A stretch of 64,000 bases of DNA from Flavobacteria bacterium GWA2_35_26 (GCA_001800905.1 MGWH01000002.1:744001-808000); one strand, 5' to 3'. Positions 34,489-43,656 are shown, counted from the stretch's first letter. Notes: generated from the letters alone by a model not told the origin. A program made the numbers and translations.

Positions 34489-34839
34489 ATGAATAAAAGC
34501 TGTTTAGAATGCGGTGATAAAATTATTGGCCGTGAAGACAAAAAGTTTTGCAGCGATGGCTGTCGCAATGCATATAACAACAAGATTAACAAAGACAGCA
34601 ATAATTTTATGCGCAACATCAACAACAAATTGCGTAAAAATTACCGCATTTTATGTGAATTGAATACCGAAGGAAAGTCCAAAACTACCCGAACTAAATT
34701 AGTCAGCAAAGGATTTGACTTTGAGTATTTTACCAATATTTTGCAAACAAAAACAGGCAATACCTATTATTTTTTATACGATCAAGGATATATGCTATTA
34801 GAGAATGAATATTACATGCTTGTCAAAAAAGATATTTAA
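34489..34839 (+). CDS. Small protein with N-terminal Cys4 zinc ribbon (DUF2116-like)
   Basis: A 116-residue protein. The first 25 residues hold CLECG...KFCSDGC, a Cys4 treble-clef/MYM-like zinc finger, followed by an Asn/Lys-rich basic linker (NKINKDSNNFMRNINNKLRKNY) and a compact C-terminal part (RTKLVSKGFDFEYFTNILQTKTGNTYYFLYDQGYM). Database names of this type refer to DUF2116 Zn-ribbon. The basic linker suggests nucleic-acid contact, which is inference. No signal peptide or TM helix. It lies 26 nt before the M28 peptidase gene and may begin that operon. Confidence 0.8.
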   Translation: MNKSCLECGDKIIGREDKKFCSDGCRNAYNNKINKDSNNFMRNINNKLRKNYRILCELNTEGKSKTTRTKLVSKGFDFEYFTNILQTKTGNTYYFLYDQGYMLLENEYYMLVKKDI

Positions 34840-34865
34840 CCCAAACCCCAAATCTGCCCTGACCA

Positions 34866-37274
34866 ATGAAAAAAAACCATTCCGCTCTTTACAGTACGCT
34901 TTTCTTACTAGTGGTGCTTGCAGTTACCTTTTTCACAATGATGCCACAATGGACATCCGATGAAGAAGGATCATTAACCGAATTCTCTACCCAAAGAGCA
35001 TTCAAACAGGTACGAGCTATTTCGCGTCAGCCACACTTTGTAGGTTCTAAAAACCATGAAGAAGTAGCCAATTATTTGTTGAAAGAATTGCAAAAATTAG
35101 GATTAGAAACTTCTATTCAAGAGGGGTATACTTTGAGTGATTGGGGCAACTTGGTCAAATCCAAAAATCTATTAGCACGAATCAATGGAACCGACAGCTC
35201 AAAAGCCTTATTGCTTTTATCTCACTACGACAGTGCTCCCCATTCTTATTCTTTGGGCGCCAGCGATGCAGGTTCGGGAGTGGCCACAATTTTAGAAAGT
35301 GTTCGTGCCTTTTTACACAATAAAAAAGCCCATAAAAACGATATTATCATTCTTTTTACTGATGCCGAAGAATTGGGCTTAAATGGAGCCGCGCTTTTTG
35401 TTACCCAACACCAATGGGCCAAAGAAGTGGGTATAGTGTTAAACTTTGAAGCGCGTGGTTCTTCGGGACCAAGTTATATGTTGATGGAAACCAATGGCGG
35501 AAATGCAGGATTGGTTCGTGAATTTGCTTCCGCCAATGTGCCGCTTCCTGCTTCCAACTCCTTGATGTACAGCATCTATAAAATGTTGCCTAACGACACC
35601 GACTTAACCGTATTTAGAGAACAAGGTAATATTCAAGGATATAATTTTGCATTTATCGACGATCACTATAATTACCATACTGCTCAAGACGACAGCAAGC
35701 ACCTCAACAAAAACACCCTAGAACATCAAGGAACCTATTTAATGCCGTTGTTGCAGTATTTTGCTAACGCCAATTTTGACAATACGGTTTCCAAAGAAGA
35801 TTTTGTTTATTTTACCCTTCCGTTTACTTTTATCAGTTATCCTTTTAGTTGGATTATACCAATGGTATTGGTTGCTTTACTTCTATTTGTATTCCTAGTT
35901 TTTATAGGGATTGGTAAACGAATAGTATCGTTCAAAGAAATTGGCAAAGGAAGTATTCCGTTTTTGGGTGCTACACTTACCAGCGGATTATTGGCTTATT
36001 TTGGATGGAAATTCTTGCTGAAGTATTATCCCCAATACAACGACTTGCTCAACGGATTTACCTACAACGGTCATTCATATATTGCCGGATTTGTAAGCTT
36101 AACTATTGCTATTTGTTTTGTTTTTTACCATTTTTTCTCCGAGAAAAAAATCACAATGAATCATTATGTTGCGCCACTTTTCCTTTGGTTAGTGATCAAT
36201 TGTGGGTTGGCCTTTGGTCTAAAAGGAGCCGGATTTTTAATCATTCCCGTGTTTTTTGGATTGATTGCATTTGGGTTTTTTATTTTGACGCAAAAATCAA
36301 ATACGATTCTCAATATCATTTGTAGTATTCCTGCACTATTAATTATTGCGCCATTTATACAAATGTTTCCTATCGGACTAGGACTTAAAGTACTTTTTGG
36401 AAGTGCTATTTTAACCGCCTTAACCTTTGGATTACTTTTGCCCGTTTTTGGGGCTTACACCAAAAAAGGCATGTGGTCGTTATTGTTTTTTGTTCTTGCC
36501 GGTATTTTTTTTGCGAAAGCACACATTCAATCCGGTTATGAATTAGGCAAAGCCAAATCGAACAGCCTGCTGTACATTTACAATGCCGATACTGAAAAAG
36601 CCAATTGGGTCACCTACGATACCAATTTAGATGCTTGGACCAAAAGCTATTTGGGCAACCAACCCAAATCAGCTGATTTTATGAAAGACATTCCGTTATT
36701 TAGCAAATACAATTCTGGATTTACTTATGCTGCCGAAGCGCCTAAAAAAGAATTGGAAGAACCAACTATTGAATTTTTAAAAGATCAAATTGATGGCGAC
36801 AAACGCGAATTAAAAATCAGAATTACTCCTAATCGAAATGTGAATCGCTATGATGTTTTTGCTTCCGAGGAAATGATCCTGTACCATTTTAAAGCAAATG
36901 AAGTGCAAGCTATTGGACAAAAAGGAGATAAATACGATCGCAAAAGAGGTAAAAAAATCTTGAGTTATTATGTTGTAGGCAACGAACCGCTCGAAATAGA
37001 ATTCAGCATCGATACACTTGTACCTTTTGATATGGAATTAGTAGAAAGTTCCTTTGACTTGATGCGTAATGAGTTGTTCCCAATGATCAAAAGACAAAAT
37101 TGGATGATGCCAACGCCTTTCGTTTTGAATGATGCGGTGGTAATTCAGAAAAAAATCATACCGAAACCCGTAGTAAAAAAAGTAGTGGAAAAAGTAGTTG
37201 AAATTACTCCTGTTCAAGATAGTATTACAGAACCAAAACCGGAAATTGAAACAGAAACACCTAAAGTTCCCTAA
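34866..37274 (+). CDS. M28 family metallopeptidase with multi-helix membrane domain
   Basis: An 802-residue membrane peptidase. A signal anchor lies at about 8-28. The M28 domain (60-310) has the metal ligands in LLLSHYDSAPHSYSLGASDAGSG, FTDAEELGLNGAA and DDHYNYHTAQD, the co-catalytic two-zinc site of aminopeptidases. From residue 325 to about 560 there are eight or so hydrophobic helices, then a soluble C-terminal domain and a Lys/Val/Pro/Glu-rich tail. The layout parallels eukaryotic ERMP1/FXNA peptidases. The peptidase would face the periplasm; its substrate is unknown. Confidence 0.9.
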   Translation: MKKNHSALYSTLFLLVVLAVTFFTMMPQWTSDEEGSLTEFSTQRAFKQVRAISRQPHFVGSKNHEEVANYLLKELQKLGLETSIQEGYTLSDWGNLVKSKNLLARINGTDSSKALLLLSHYDSAPHSYSLGASDAGSGVATILESVRAFLHNKKAHKNDIIILFTDAEELGLNGAALFVTQHQWAKEVGIVLNFEARGSSGPSYMLMETNGGNAGLVREFASANVPLPASNSLMYSIYKMLPNDTDLTVFREQGNIQGYNFAFIDDHYNYHTAQDDSKHLNKNTLEHQGTYLMPLLQYFANANFDNTVSKEDFVYFTLPFTFISYPFSWIIPMVLVALLLFVFLVFIGIGKRIVSFKEIGKGSIPFLGATLTSGLLAYFGWKFLLKYYPQYNDLLNGFTYNGHSYIAGFVSLTIAICFVFYHFFSEKKITMNHYVAPLFLWLVINCGLAFGLKGAGFLIIPVFFGLIAFGFFILTQKSNTILNIICSIPALLIIAPFIQMFPIGLGLKVLFGSAILTALTFGLLLPVFGAYTKKGMWSLLFFVLAGIFFAKAHIQSGYELGKAKSNSLLYIYNADTEKANWVTYDTNLDAWTKSYLGNQPKSADFMKDIPLFSKYNSGFTYAAEAPKKELEEPTIEFLKDQIDGDKRELKIRITPNRNVNRYDVFASEEMILYHFKANEVQAIGQKGDKYDRKRGKKILSYYVVGNEPLEIEFSIDTLVPFDMELVESSFDLMRNELFPMIKRQNWMMPTPFVLNDAVVIQKKIIPKPVVKKVVEKVVEITPVQDSITEPKPEIETETPKVP

Positions 37275-37283
37275 ACTACAACT

Positions 37284-38087
37284 ATGACACAAATCAGTAT
37301 TTTAGGCTGTGGTTGGCTGGGTTTGCCTTTGGCAAAATCCTTACTTCAAAATGGATTTTCGATCAAAGGTTCTACTACCTCATTGGAAAAAATATCCCTG
37401 TTAGAATCGGAAGGTATCACTCCATTTTTAGTGCGATTAGAGGAACAACAAATCAGCGCATCTGTTGCTGATTTTTTAGCTGATAGCCAAATCTTAATCA
37501 TCAACATTCCGCCCAAATTAAGAGGCGGTTCTACCGAAAATTTTGTGGCCAAAATAACTACTTTGCTTCCTTTCATTGAAAATTCAACCGTTGAAAAAGT
37601 GCTTTTTGTGAGCTCAACTTCGGTTTATGGTGAGGACAATGAATTTGTTTCTGAGGTAACCGTCTTGAATCCAGATACAGAAGGCGGACGCCAACTGGCA
37701 ATTGTAGAAAATGTATTGCAAAAAAATAGTCGATTTCAAACTACTATTCTTCGTTTTGGAGGTTTAATTAGCGATGAACGAAATCCAGTTCGGTTTTTGT
37801 CTGGCAGAGAGACTATTGAAAATCCAGACGCCCCCATCAACTTGATTCATCAAGACGATTGTATTGGCATCATTGAAAAAATTATTGCCCTAAATTCTTG
37901 GGACGAAACTTACAACGCAGTCGCACCATTCCATCCAACCAGACAAGAATATTATACTCAAAAAGCGACCGAATTGAATTTGGCTTTGCCTAAATTTGCG
38001 GCTTTGAATACTATTGTGGGAAAAACGATTTTGAACAACAAATTAATCGAAGTCCTTGAATATTCCTTTATAAAACCAACATTATAA
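37284..38087 (+). CDS. NAD(P)-binding epimerase/dehydratase-like protein (YeeZ type)
   Basis: A 267-residue extended-SDR-like protein. The N-terminus ISILGCGWLGLPLAKSLL is a Rossmann nucleotide site of the YeeZ subgroup (GxGWLGxxLA). FVSSTSVYGE gives the Ser and Tyr positions, but the usual YxxxK lysine is not in place (YGEDN), so classical SDR catalysis is doubtful. LRFGGLISDERNPVRFLSG is a typical mid-domain segment. Function unknown. It starts 9 nt after the M28 gene and ends 1 nt before the EamA gene. Confidence 0.85.
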   Translation: MTQISILGCGWLGLPLAKSLLQNGFSIKGSTTSLEKISLLESEGITPFLVRLEEQQISASVADFLADSQILIINIPPKLRGGSTENFVAKITTLLPFIENSTVEKVLFVSSTSVYGEDNEFVSEVTVLNPDTEGGRQLAIVENVLQKNSRFQTTILRFGGLISDERNPVRFLSGRETIENPDAPINLIHQDDCIGIIEKIIALNSWDETYNAVAPFHPTRQEYYTQKATELNLALPKFAALNTIVGKTILNNKLIEVLEYSFIKPTL

Positions 38088-38088
38088 C

Positions 38089-39012
38089 GTGAGAACCCGA
38101 ATTAAAAATGCTTTTTTAGCCAAAGTAAACACTATTGGATTACCCATTTTGGCATTATGCTGGGTCAGTTTTTTTTGGGGAACCACTTGGATAGCTTCAA
38201 AAGAAGGGGTGAAACACATGCCGGCTTTGCAACTCGCTGCGATCAGACAATTTATTGGAGGAATCATTTATATCAGCTACTTTTTGTGGAAAAAAACACC
38301 TTGGCCGAAAGGCAAACAATGGAAATTCATTTTGATTTTAAGTGTGCTTAATTTCGTTTTGAGTAATGGGTTGAGTACTTGGGGAGTAAAATTTATCAGT
38401 AGCGGTTTAGGAGCTATCATTGGAGCATTGGTCCCGCTATGGGTAGTGATTATTAGTTTTTTCAGAGGAGAGCGCTTGGCTAAAGCAGCTATTTTAGGAT
38501 TAATAATTGGGTTTTCGGGAATATGCGTTGTCTTCTACGATCATTTAAGTGATTTCTTTATCGCTGATTTCCGTTTTGGAATTTTTCTATCTATTGCTGC
38601 CACACTAACTTGGGCTTTTGGAACTTTATATACCAAGAAAAAAGCGGCAAGTTTTAATCCGTATTTTGGATTGGGATTGCAAATGTTTATTTCGAGTATT
38701 TTACTTTTTGCCTTTACAGGCGCTACAGGAACCTCGGTGAGTTTGTCTGAAATTCCGGCAGTTTCGTGGTGGGCCATTGGTTATTTGGTTTTATTTGGTT
38801 CGGTATTTACGTTTATTGCTTTCATTTATGCCTTGCAACGTTTGCCATCCGAAATCAGTAGTATTTATGCCTATGTCAATCCTATAATAGCGGTACTATT
38901 GGGTACCGTAATTTTTAATGAGCCACTTACCATTCCTATTGTCATTGGCGGAAGCATCACTTTAGTTGGATTGTACTTAGTCAATAAATCTATGCAGAAA
39001 AGTAAAATATAG
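38089..39012 (+). CDS. DMT superfamily transporter, EamA family
   Basis: A 307-residue inner-membrane transporter with ten hydrophobic helices forming two EamA repeats (WVSFFWGTTWIASKEGV at the start of the first; LTWAFGTLYTKKKA at the start of the second; AYVNPIIAVLLGTVIFNEPLT near the end). Members export amino acids, metabolites or toxic compounds; substrate unknown here. The start is GTG at 38089, one base after the previous stop; the next in-frame ATG is about 40 codons in and would remove the first helix, so GTG is chosen. Confidence 0.9.
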   Translation: MRTRIKNAFLAKVNTIGLPILALCWVSFFWGTTWIASKEGVKHMPALQLAAIRQFIGGIIYISYFLWKKTPWPKGKQWKFILILSVLNFVLSNGLSTWGVKFISSGLGAIIGALVPLWVVIISFFRGERLAKAAILGLIIGFSGICVVFYDHLSDFFIADFRFGIFLSIAATLTWAFGTLYTKKKAASFNPYFGLGLQMFISSILLFAFTGATGTSVSLSEIPAVSWWAIGYLVLFGSVFTFIAFIYALQRLPSEISSIYAYVNPIIAVLLGTVIFNEPLTIPIVIGGSITLVGLYLVNKSMQKSKI

Positions 39013-39017
39013 AAACC

Positions 39018-39479
39018 ATGTACACAAGCATTGAAATTAAAGAATTGCCTCAAACTAATTGGGCATTTATCACTCATATTGGGGTGGAAGGATTAGAGAA
39101 ATCTTATGGCAAATTACTACAATGGGCAATCCCTAAAGGTCTTGTCAACGACAATTTAAAATTAGGTCGTATTTATCACGATAGTTTTAAATTTACTGAG
39201 CCTGACAAAGTAAGAATGAGCGTTTGTCTTATGTTATCCGAACCGGTTGCAACCCAAGGCGAAATTGGTTTGGTTTCGATTCCAAATGGAAAACATATTG
39301 TCGGACGTTATGAGATTGCTCCTCATGATTTTGGGAAGTCTTGGCAATCGCTATTTATTTGGATGAATGAGAAGGGGTATAAAAAAGCAGACCAAAACCC
39401 ATTTGAAATAATGCACAACGATTTCAATGAGCATCCGGAGAAAAAATGCATTGTCGATTTCTGTATTCCTATTTTATAA
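39018..39479 (+). CDS. GyrI-like / AraC effector-binding domain protein
   Basis: A 153-residue stand-alone small-molecule-binding domain: MYTSIEIKELPQTNWAFITHIG at the start, KLLQWAIPKG, a strand VRMSVCLML and the end KKCIVDFCIPI follow the duplicated SHS2-type fold shared by E. coli GyrI (SbmC) and effector domains of AraC/MerR regulators. There is no DNA-binding domain. Such proteins bind or hydrolyse hydrophobic compounds, and GyrI inhibits gyrase. It starts 5 nt after the transporter gene and ends the four-gene run. Confidence 0.87.
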   Translation: MYTSIEIKELPQTNWAFITHIGVEGLEKSYGKLLQWAIPKGLVNDNLKLGRIYHDSFKFTEPDKVRMSVCLMLSEPVATQGEIGLVSIPNGKHIVGRYEIAPHDFGKSWQSLFIWMNEKGYKKADQNPFEIMHNDFNEHPEKKCIVDFCIPIL

Positions 39480-39529
39480 TAAATACAAAGCGGGTATCTT
39501 ATTTCAAATAGAATACAATTTAGATTTCG

Positions 39530-39537
39530 TATTTTTG
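39530..39537 (+). promoter_or_regulatory. Putative -7 box for the SCO gene
   Basis: TATTTTTG, an exact match, 15 nt before the ATG at 39553. It lies within the ORF-track frame, supporting the internal start. Confidence 0.45.
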
Positions 39538-39552
39538 CTTCAAATTTTGAAA

Positions 39553-40218
39553 ATGAAAGCTTTTCTACACCACTATCGTTTCTTTTTTGGAGGATTAATT
39601 GTCTTTTCAATTATTACGATTTCTTTGTTTTATTCGGCTTTGAAACCCGCCAAAACTTTACCCATATACAATCCTGCAGATGTAAATCCAGAATTAGTAG
39701 ATAGTACGATTCAATACAAAAGTAAATACCACACCATTGCTGATTTTTCTTTTGTCAACCAAAATGGAAAAACCATTACCCAAAAAGACTATGATGGTAA
39801 AATTTATGTAGCCAATTTCTTTTTTACGACCTGCGGATCTATTTGCCCAAAAATGACCACTAACCTAGAAGATGTTCAAAAAGCCATTCTCAATAATCCG
39901 AAAGTCCTGTTGCTTTCGCATACTGTTTTTCCCGAAACAGATAGTGTTCCCGTTTTAAAACGATATGCCATCAAACACCATGTGAATGATAGCAAATGGA
40001 ATTTAGTCACTGGTGATAAAAAAGCCATTTATTCCATGGCGCGTAAATCGTATTTAGCCGTAAAATTGGGCAAACCCGAAGAGTTGTATGATATGGTTCA
40101 CACTGAAAATTTTGTTTTGGTGGACCAAAAAAGACGCGTTCGCGGTTTCTATGACGGGACGAATAAAGAAGACGTGCAACGCCTCATAGAAGACATTGCT
40201 TTTTTATCCGAACAATAA
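39553..40218 (+). CDS. SCO1/SenC family copper chaperone
   Basis: A ~221-residue protein anchored by an N-terminal helix (FFFGGLIVFSIITISLFY) with a periplasmic thioredoxin-like domain. The copper-binding CxxxC is in TTCGSICPKM and the conserved His in DMVHTENFVLVD. SCO proteins deliver copper to the CuA site of cytochrome c oxidase. The ORF track adds 42 codons (39427) overlapping the previous gene; MKAFLHHYRFFF at 39553 is the natural start. No cytochrome oxidase genes are in the window. Confidence 0.93.
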   Translation: MKAFLHHYRFFFGGLIVFSIITISLFYSALKPAKTLPIYNPADVNPELVDSTIQYKSKYHTIADFSFVNQNGKTITQKDYDGKIYVANFFFTTCGSICPKMTTNLEDVQKAILNNPKVLLLSHTVFPETDSVPVLKRYAIKHHVNDSKWNLVTGDKKAIYSMARKSYLAVKLGKPEELYDMVHTENFVLVDQKRRVRGFYDGTNKEDVQRLIEDIAFLSEQ

Positions 40219-40247
40219 AATTACTTTCCATTGATTTTTTAGTATAA

Positions 40248-40265
40248 AAATGATAATTATCATTT
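40248..40265. promoter_or_regulatory. Fur box upstream of feoAB
   Basis: AAATGATAATTATCATTT is an 18-bp perfect palindrome matching the core of the Fur consensus (GATAATNATTATC type). It overlaps the TTTG -33 box of the feo promoter, so an iron-loaded Fur would block RNA polymerase. Confidence 0.85.
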
Positions 40266-40292
40266 GGTTTACTATTAAAATCTGTACTTTTG
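40263..40292 (+). promoter_or_regulatory. Promoter of feoAB
   Basis: TTTG (40263-40266), 18 nt, TACTTTTG (40285-40292); both match. The start point falls about 20 nt before the feoA start codon. Confidence 0.75.
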
Positions 40293-40318
40293 CAATCTTA
40301 ATTCAATCTAAATAAGGT

Positions 40319-40555
40319 TTGCATACCACTCTAAACATACTTAAAAAAGGCGAAAAAGCCATCATCAAGGAATTTGATGTTGATGCGGTACCTTTGAAAT
40401 TATTGGAGATGGGTTGTTTACCGGGCAATGTGGTTGAATTACTACAAATAGCGCCTTTTGGCGATCCGCTCTATTTAAATATTAATGGTTCACACGTTGC
40501 TATTCGAATAGAAACAGCCAAGGAAATTGAAGTTGATTTAATCGAAAACAACTAA
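40319..40555 (+). CDS. feoA: Ferrous iron transport protein A
   Basis: A 78-residue SH3-like beta-barrel protein, cytosolic partner of FeoB: LNILKKGEKAIIKEFD, LLEMGCLPGNVVELL, APFGDPLYLNINGSHVAIRIETAKEIEVDLI is the complete FeoA pattern. The start codon is TTG at 40319; no ATG precedes it in frame and the frame already covers the full domain. The stop codon overlaps the feoB ATG by one base (TAATG), so the two are translationally coupled. Regulated through the Fur box upstream. Confidence 0.93.
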   Translation: MHTTLNILKKGEKAIIKEFDVDAVPLKLLEMGCLPGNVVELLQIAPFGDPLYLNINGSHVAIRIETAKEIEVDLIENN

Positions 40556-42657
40556 TGCTAAGCAGTCACAACATCAACGTAGCGCTAATTGGTAATCCTA
40601 ATGTGGGGAAAACTTCGGTTTTTAACCAACTGACAGGATTGAATCAACAAGTGGGTAATTATCCCGGCATTACGGTGGAGAAAAAAATTGGCTTTTGCAA
40701 ATTACCTAATAATTACAAAGCCAACATTCTTGATTTACCAGGAACCTACAGTTTGAATGCAAGTTCTATTGATGAAAATGTGGTGATTGAATTGTTGTTG
40801 AACAAAAATGATAAACTCTATCCTGATGTGGCTTTGGTAGTTACTGATGTAGAGAATTTAAAACGGAACCTACTCCTTTTTACCCAAATCAAAGATTTAG
40901 AAATTCCTACCATATTAGTCATTAACATGGCTGATCGAATGAAACACAATGGAATTTCTTTAGATATTCCTTATTTGGAAGAAAAACTCAAAACAAAAAT
41001 TGCTTTGGTGAGTTCCAGAAAAGGAACTGGAATTGACGAACTGAAGCAACTTATTGTTAACTATAAATCGATTCCGAAAGAACCCTGTTTGAACGCTTCG
41101 ATCATCGACGAGGAATATTTTGAAACCTTACGCAAAACCTTCCCAAATCAATTGTTGTACAAATTATGGCTGGTGATTACACAAGACGTCAACTTCTTGA
41201 ATTTGGATCGTAATGAAATTCGGAATTCGTATACCAAATCGCATTCTGACTTAAAACGTTTGCAGCAAAAAGAAACTATAAAACGCTATCAGTTCATCAA
41301 TGATGTATTGAAAGAAGGGTTGAAAATTGATACCAGTATTGCCAAAGATTTTCGTTCTATTTTAGATCGTGTATTGACTCACAAAGTTTGGGGTTATGCC
41401 ATTTTCTTTTTCATTCTTTTTGGAATTTTTCAATCCATTTTTGAATGGTCTAAAATTCCAATGGATTTTATAGATAGTGCTTTTGCTTCCTTGAGTGCTT
41501 TGGCAAGCGAAAAATTACCTGCAGGCGTATTGACTAATTTGATCGCGCAAGGGATCATTCCTGGTATTGGAGGCATCCTAATTTTTATTCCGCAAATTGC
41601 TTTTCTTTTTATGTTCATTTCCATTTTGGAAGAAAGTGGCTACATGAGCCGCGTCGTTTTTTTAATGGACAAAATCATGCGCAAATTTGGTTTATCTGGC
41701 AAAAGTATTGTGCCTCTAATTTCGGGTACAGCTTGTGCTATTCCAGCCATTATGGCCACCCGAAACATTGAAAACTGGAAAGAAAGATTGATTACAATTT
41801 TAGTAACTCCATTTACCACTTGTTCGGCAAGACTTCCTGTTTATGCGATTATTATTGCGTTGGTAATCCCTGACGAACGCGTTTTTGGCATCATCAATAT
41901 GCAAGGATTAACCTTAATGTTGTTGTACCTTTTAGGTTTTGGAATGGCCATATTCTCTGCCTACATTTTGAATACCATTTTGAAAATAAAAGGCAAAACC
42001 TATTTTGTTGTCGAAATGCCCAATTACAAATTGCCTATGTTTAAAAACGTAGCGATCAATGTAATTGAGAAAACTAAAGCCTTCATTTTTGGCGCAGGAA
42101 AAATCATTTTAGCCATTTCTATCGTATTGTGGTTTTTGGCTTCTTATGGTCCCGGTGATAAATTCCGAAATGCTGAAAAAATTGTTTTGGAGAAAAACCT
42201 TGAGAAACCATTAAATACTGCTAAATTACAAAATGCGATCGCTTCGCAAAAACTAGAAAACTCCTATATCGGATTAATGGGTAAAACCATTGAACCTGTT
42301 ATTTCTCCTTTAGGTTACGATTGGAAAATTGGCGTAGCGATTATAAGTTCATTTGCAGCACGAGAAGTGTTTGTGGGAACTCTAGCTACAATTTATAGCG
42401 TGGGAGATAGTGACAACGACAATACAATTAAAAACAAAATGCAAGCCGAAATCAATCCTGAAACCGGTCAAAAAATATTCAATTTTGCCTCAGGAATTTC
42501 GTTATTATTATTCTACGCTTTTGCGATGCAATGTGCTAGTACGATTGCCATCACTAAAAAAGAAACCAACTCTTGGAAATGGCCTTTAGGACAATTAATC
42601 TTCATGAGTGGATTGGCCTATGTAGTGGCTTTAATCGCTTTTCAAATCCTAAAATAA
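40555..42657 (+). CDS. feoB: Ferrous iron transporter FeoB
   Basis: A 700-residue inner-membrane Fe2+ transporter with an N-terminal G domain: G1 GNPNVGKTSVF, G2/switch YPGITVEKK, G3 DLPGTYSL, G4 NMAD. A helical GDI-like domain follows (about 170-270). The membrane part has the two Gate motifs, with conserved Cys in SGTACAIPAIMATR and TPFTTCSARLPVY, and SSFAAREVFVGTLATIYS near the end. It imports ferrous iron, typically under low oxygen. Second gene of the Fur-controlled operon. Confidence 0.97.
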   Translation: MLSSHNINVALIGNPNVGKTSVFNQLTGLNQQVGNYPGITVEKKIGFCKLPNNYKANILDLPGTYSLNASSIDENVVIELLLNKNDKLYPDVALVVTDVENLKRNLLLFTQIKDLEIPTILVINMADRMKHNGISLDIPYLEEKLKTKIALVSSRKGTGIDELKQLIVNYKSIPKEPCLNASIIDEEYFETLRKTFPNQLLYKLWLVITQDVNFLNLDRNEIRNSYTKSHSDLKRLQQKETIKRYQFINDVLKEGLKIDTSIAKDFRSILDRVLTHKVWGYAIFFFILFGIFQSIFEWSKIPMDFIDSAFASLSALASEKLPAGVLTNLIAQGIIPGIGGILIFIPQIAFLFMFISILEESGYMSRVVFLMDKIMRKFGLSGKSIVPLISGTACAIPAIMATRNIENWKERLITILVTPFTTCSARLPVYAIIIALVIPDERVFGIINMQGLTLMLLYLLGFGMAIFSAYILNTILKIKGKTYFVVEMPNYKLPMFKNVAINVIEKTKAFIFGAGKIILAISIVLWFLASYGPGDKFRNAEKIVLEKNLEKPLNTAKLQNAIASQKLENSYIGLMGKTIEPVISPLGYDWKIGVAIISSFAAREVFVGTLATIYSVGDSDNDNTIKNKMQAEINPETGQKIFNFASGISLLLFYAFAMQCASTIAITKKETNSWKWPLGQLIFMSGLAYVVALIAFQILK

Positions 42658-42663
42658 CGGATT

Positions 42664-42786
42664 ATGATTCAAGAAATTCTTGCCTTTGGTGTACTAATTC
42701 TAGCTCTTTCTTTTTTGATTCGAAAGTATTTTTGGAAGAAAAAATCAGATAAAAATTGTGGTAATGGCGATTGTGGTTGCGCTTAA
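42664..42786 (+). CDS. FeoB-associated Cys-rich membrane protein (40 aa, not in ORF track)
   Basis: I translated this ORF directly: MIQEILAFGVLILALSFLIR, then KYFWKKKSDKNCGNGDCGCA and a stop. One membrane helix is followed by a basic stretch and three Cys (NCGNGDCGC). This layout is that of the small FeoB-associated Cys-rich proteins found after feoB in many bacteria. It starts 6 nt after the feoB stop in the same direction. It may assist FeoB or sense iron or redox through the Cys cluster; this is family-level inference. Its end overlaps the convergent ZIP gene end by 4 bp. Confidence 0.8.
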   Translation: MIQEILAFGVLILALSFLIRKYFWKKKSDKNCGNGDCGCA

Positions 42787-43601
42787 CCTAAAGCCACGTC
42801 CAGCATCATCATTACAATAAAACCTCCAATAAATCCAAGTGTTGCAATATCCGTGTTATTATCTTGTTGCGTTTCTGGAATCACTTCTTCTACTACTACA
42901 AAGATCATAGCGCCTGCGGCAAATGCTAAAGCGTAAGGCAGCAACGGCGTGAAAAAAGTAACTGCTACAGCCCCTAAAACTCCTGCAACGGGTTCTACTA
43001 ATGCCGAAGCTTGGCCATACATAAAACTTTTTCTTCTGCTCATTCCCATTCGGCGCAAAGGCATCGAAACAGCAATTCCTTCAGGAAAATTTTGAATTCC
43101 AATTCCGATAGCTAAAGTCAAAGCACCAGCTATAGAGGCTTCCGGAATTCCGGCAGCTACACCACCAAATAAAACACCAACTGCCAATCCTTCGGGAATA
43201 TTGTGTAAAGTAATGGCCAAAACCAGCAATGTGGTGCGTTGCCAAGGTGATTTCACTCCCTCTGATTCTTGAAAATTAATATGTAAATGGGGCAATACCT
43301 TATCCAAACCAAAAATGAACAAAGCCCCAAGAAAAAATCCAACCGAAGCCGGAATTACTTTTATAAATCCTTCACCGGCAGTCATTTCAATGGCAGGTGC
43401 CAACAAACTCCAAAAACTAGCCGCCACCATAACTCCGCCTGTAAATCCAAGCATTCCGTCCAAAACCACTCGATTCATGTTTTTAAAAAAGAAAACAAAA
43501 GAAGCGCCTAAGGCCGTTAAAAACCAAGTAAATAGTGTTGCATACAAAGCCGCTAAAACCGGATCTATACTTTCGAAATAATCAATTACAGTTTGAAACA
43601 T
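42783..43601 (-). CDS. ZIP family divalent metal transporter
   Basis: A 272-residue inner-membrane metal importer with eight hydrophobic helices. The metal-binding helices carry HNIPEGLAVGVLFGG (TM4) and GIQNFPEGIAVSMPLRR (TM5), the GufA-subfamily pattern with Gln in place of the first His. The loop between TM3 and TM4 has a short HLHINF stretch that could bind metal. Likely cargo is zinc, iron or manganese. It converges on the feo operon but has a separate promoter region. Confidence 0.92.
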   Translation of the reverse strand: MFQTVIDYFESIDPVLAALYATLFTWFLTALGASFVFFFKNMNRVVLDGMLGFTGGVMVAASFWSLLAPAIEMTAGEGFIKVIPASVGFFLGALFIFGLDKVLPHLHINFQESEGVKSPWQRTTLLVLAITLHNIPEGLAVGVLFGGVAAGIPEASIAGALTLAIGIGIQNFPEGIAVSMPLRRMGMSRRKSFMYGQASALVEPVAGVLGAVAVTFFTPLLPYALAFAAGAMIFVVVEEVIPETQQDNNTDIATLGFIGGFIVMMMLDVALG

Positions 43602-43615
43602 AATTATTTTTTTTG

Positions 43616-43623
43616 CAAATCTA
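43616..43623 (-). promoter_or_regulatory. Putative -7 box for the ZIP gene
   Basis: Reads TAGATTTG on the minus strand (exact TAnnTTTG), 14 nt before the ATG. Confidence 0.4.
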
Positions 43624-43656
43624 CTACATTTATCATTTTTTCGATTGGAATACTCT

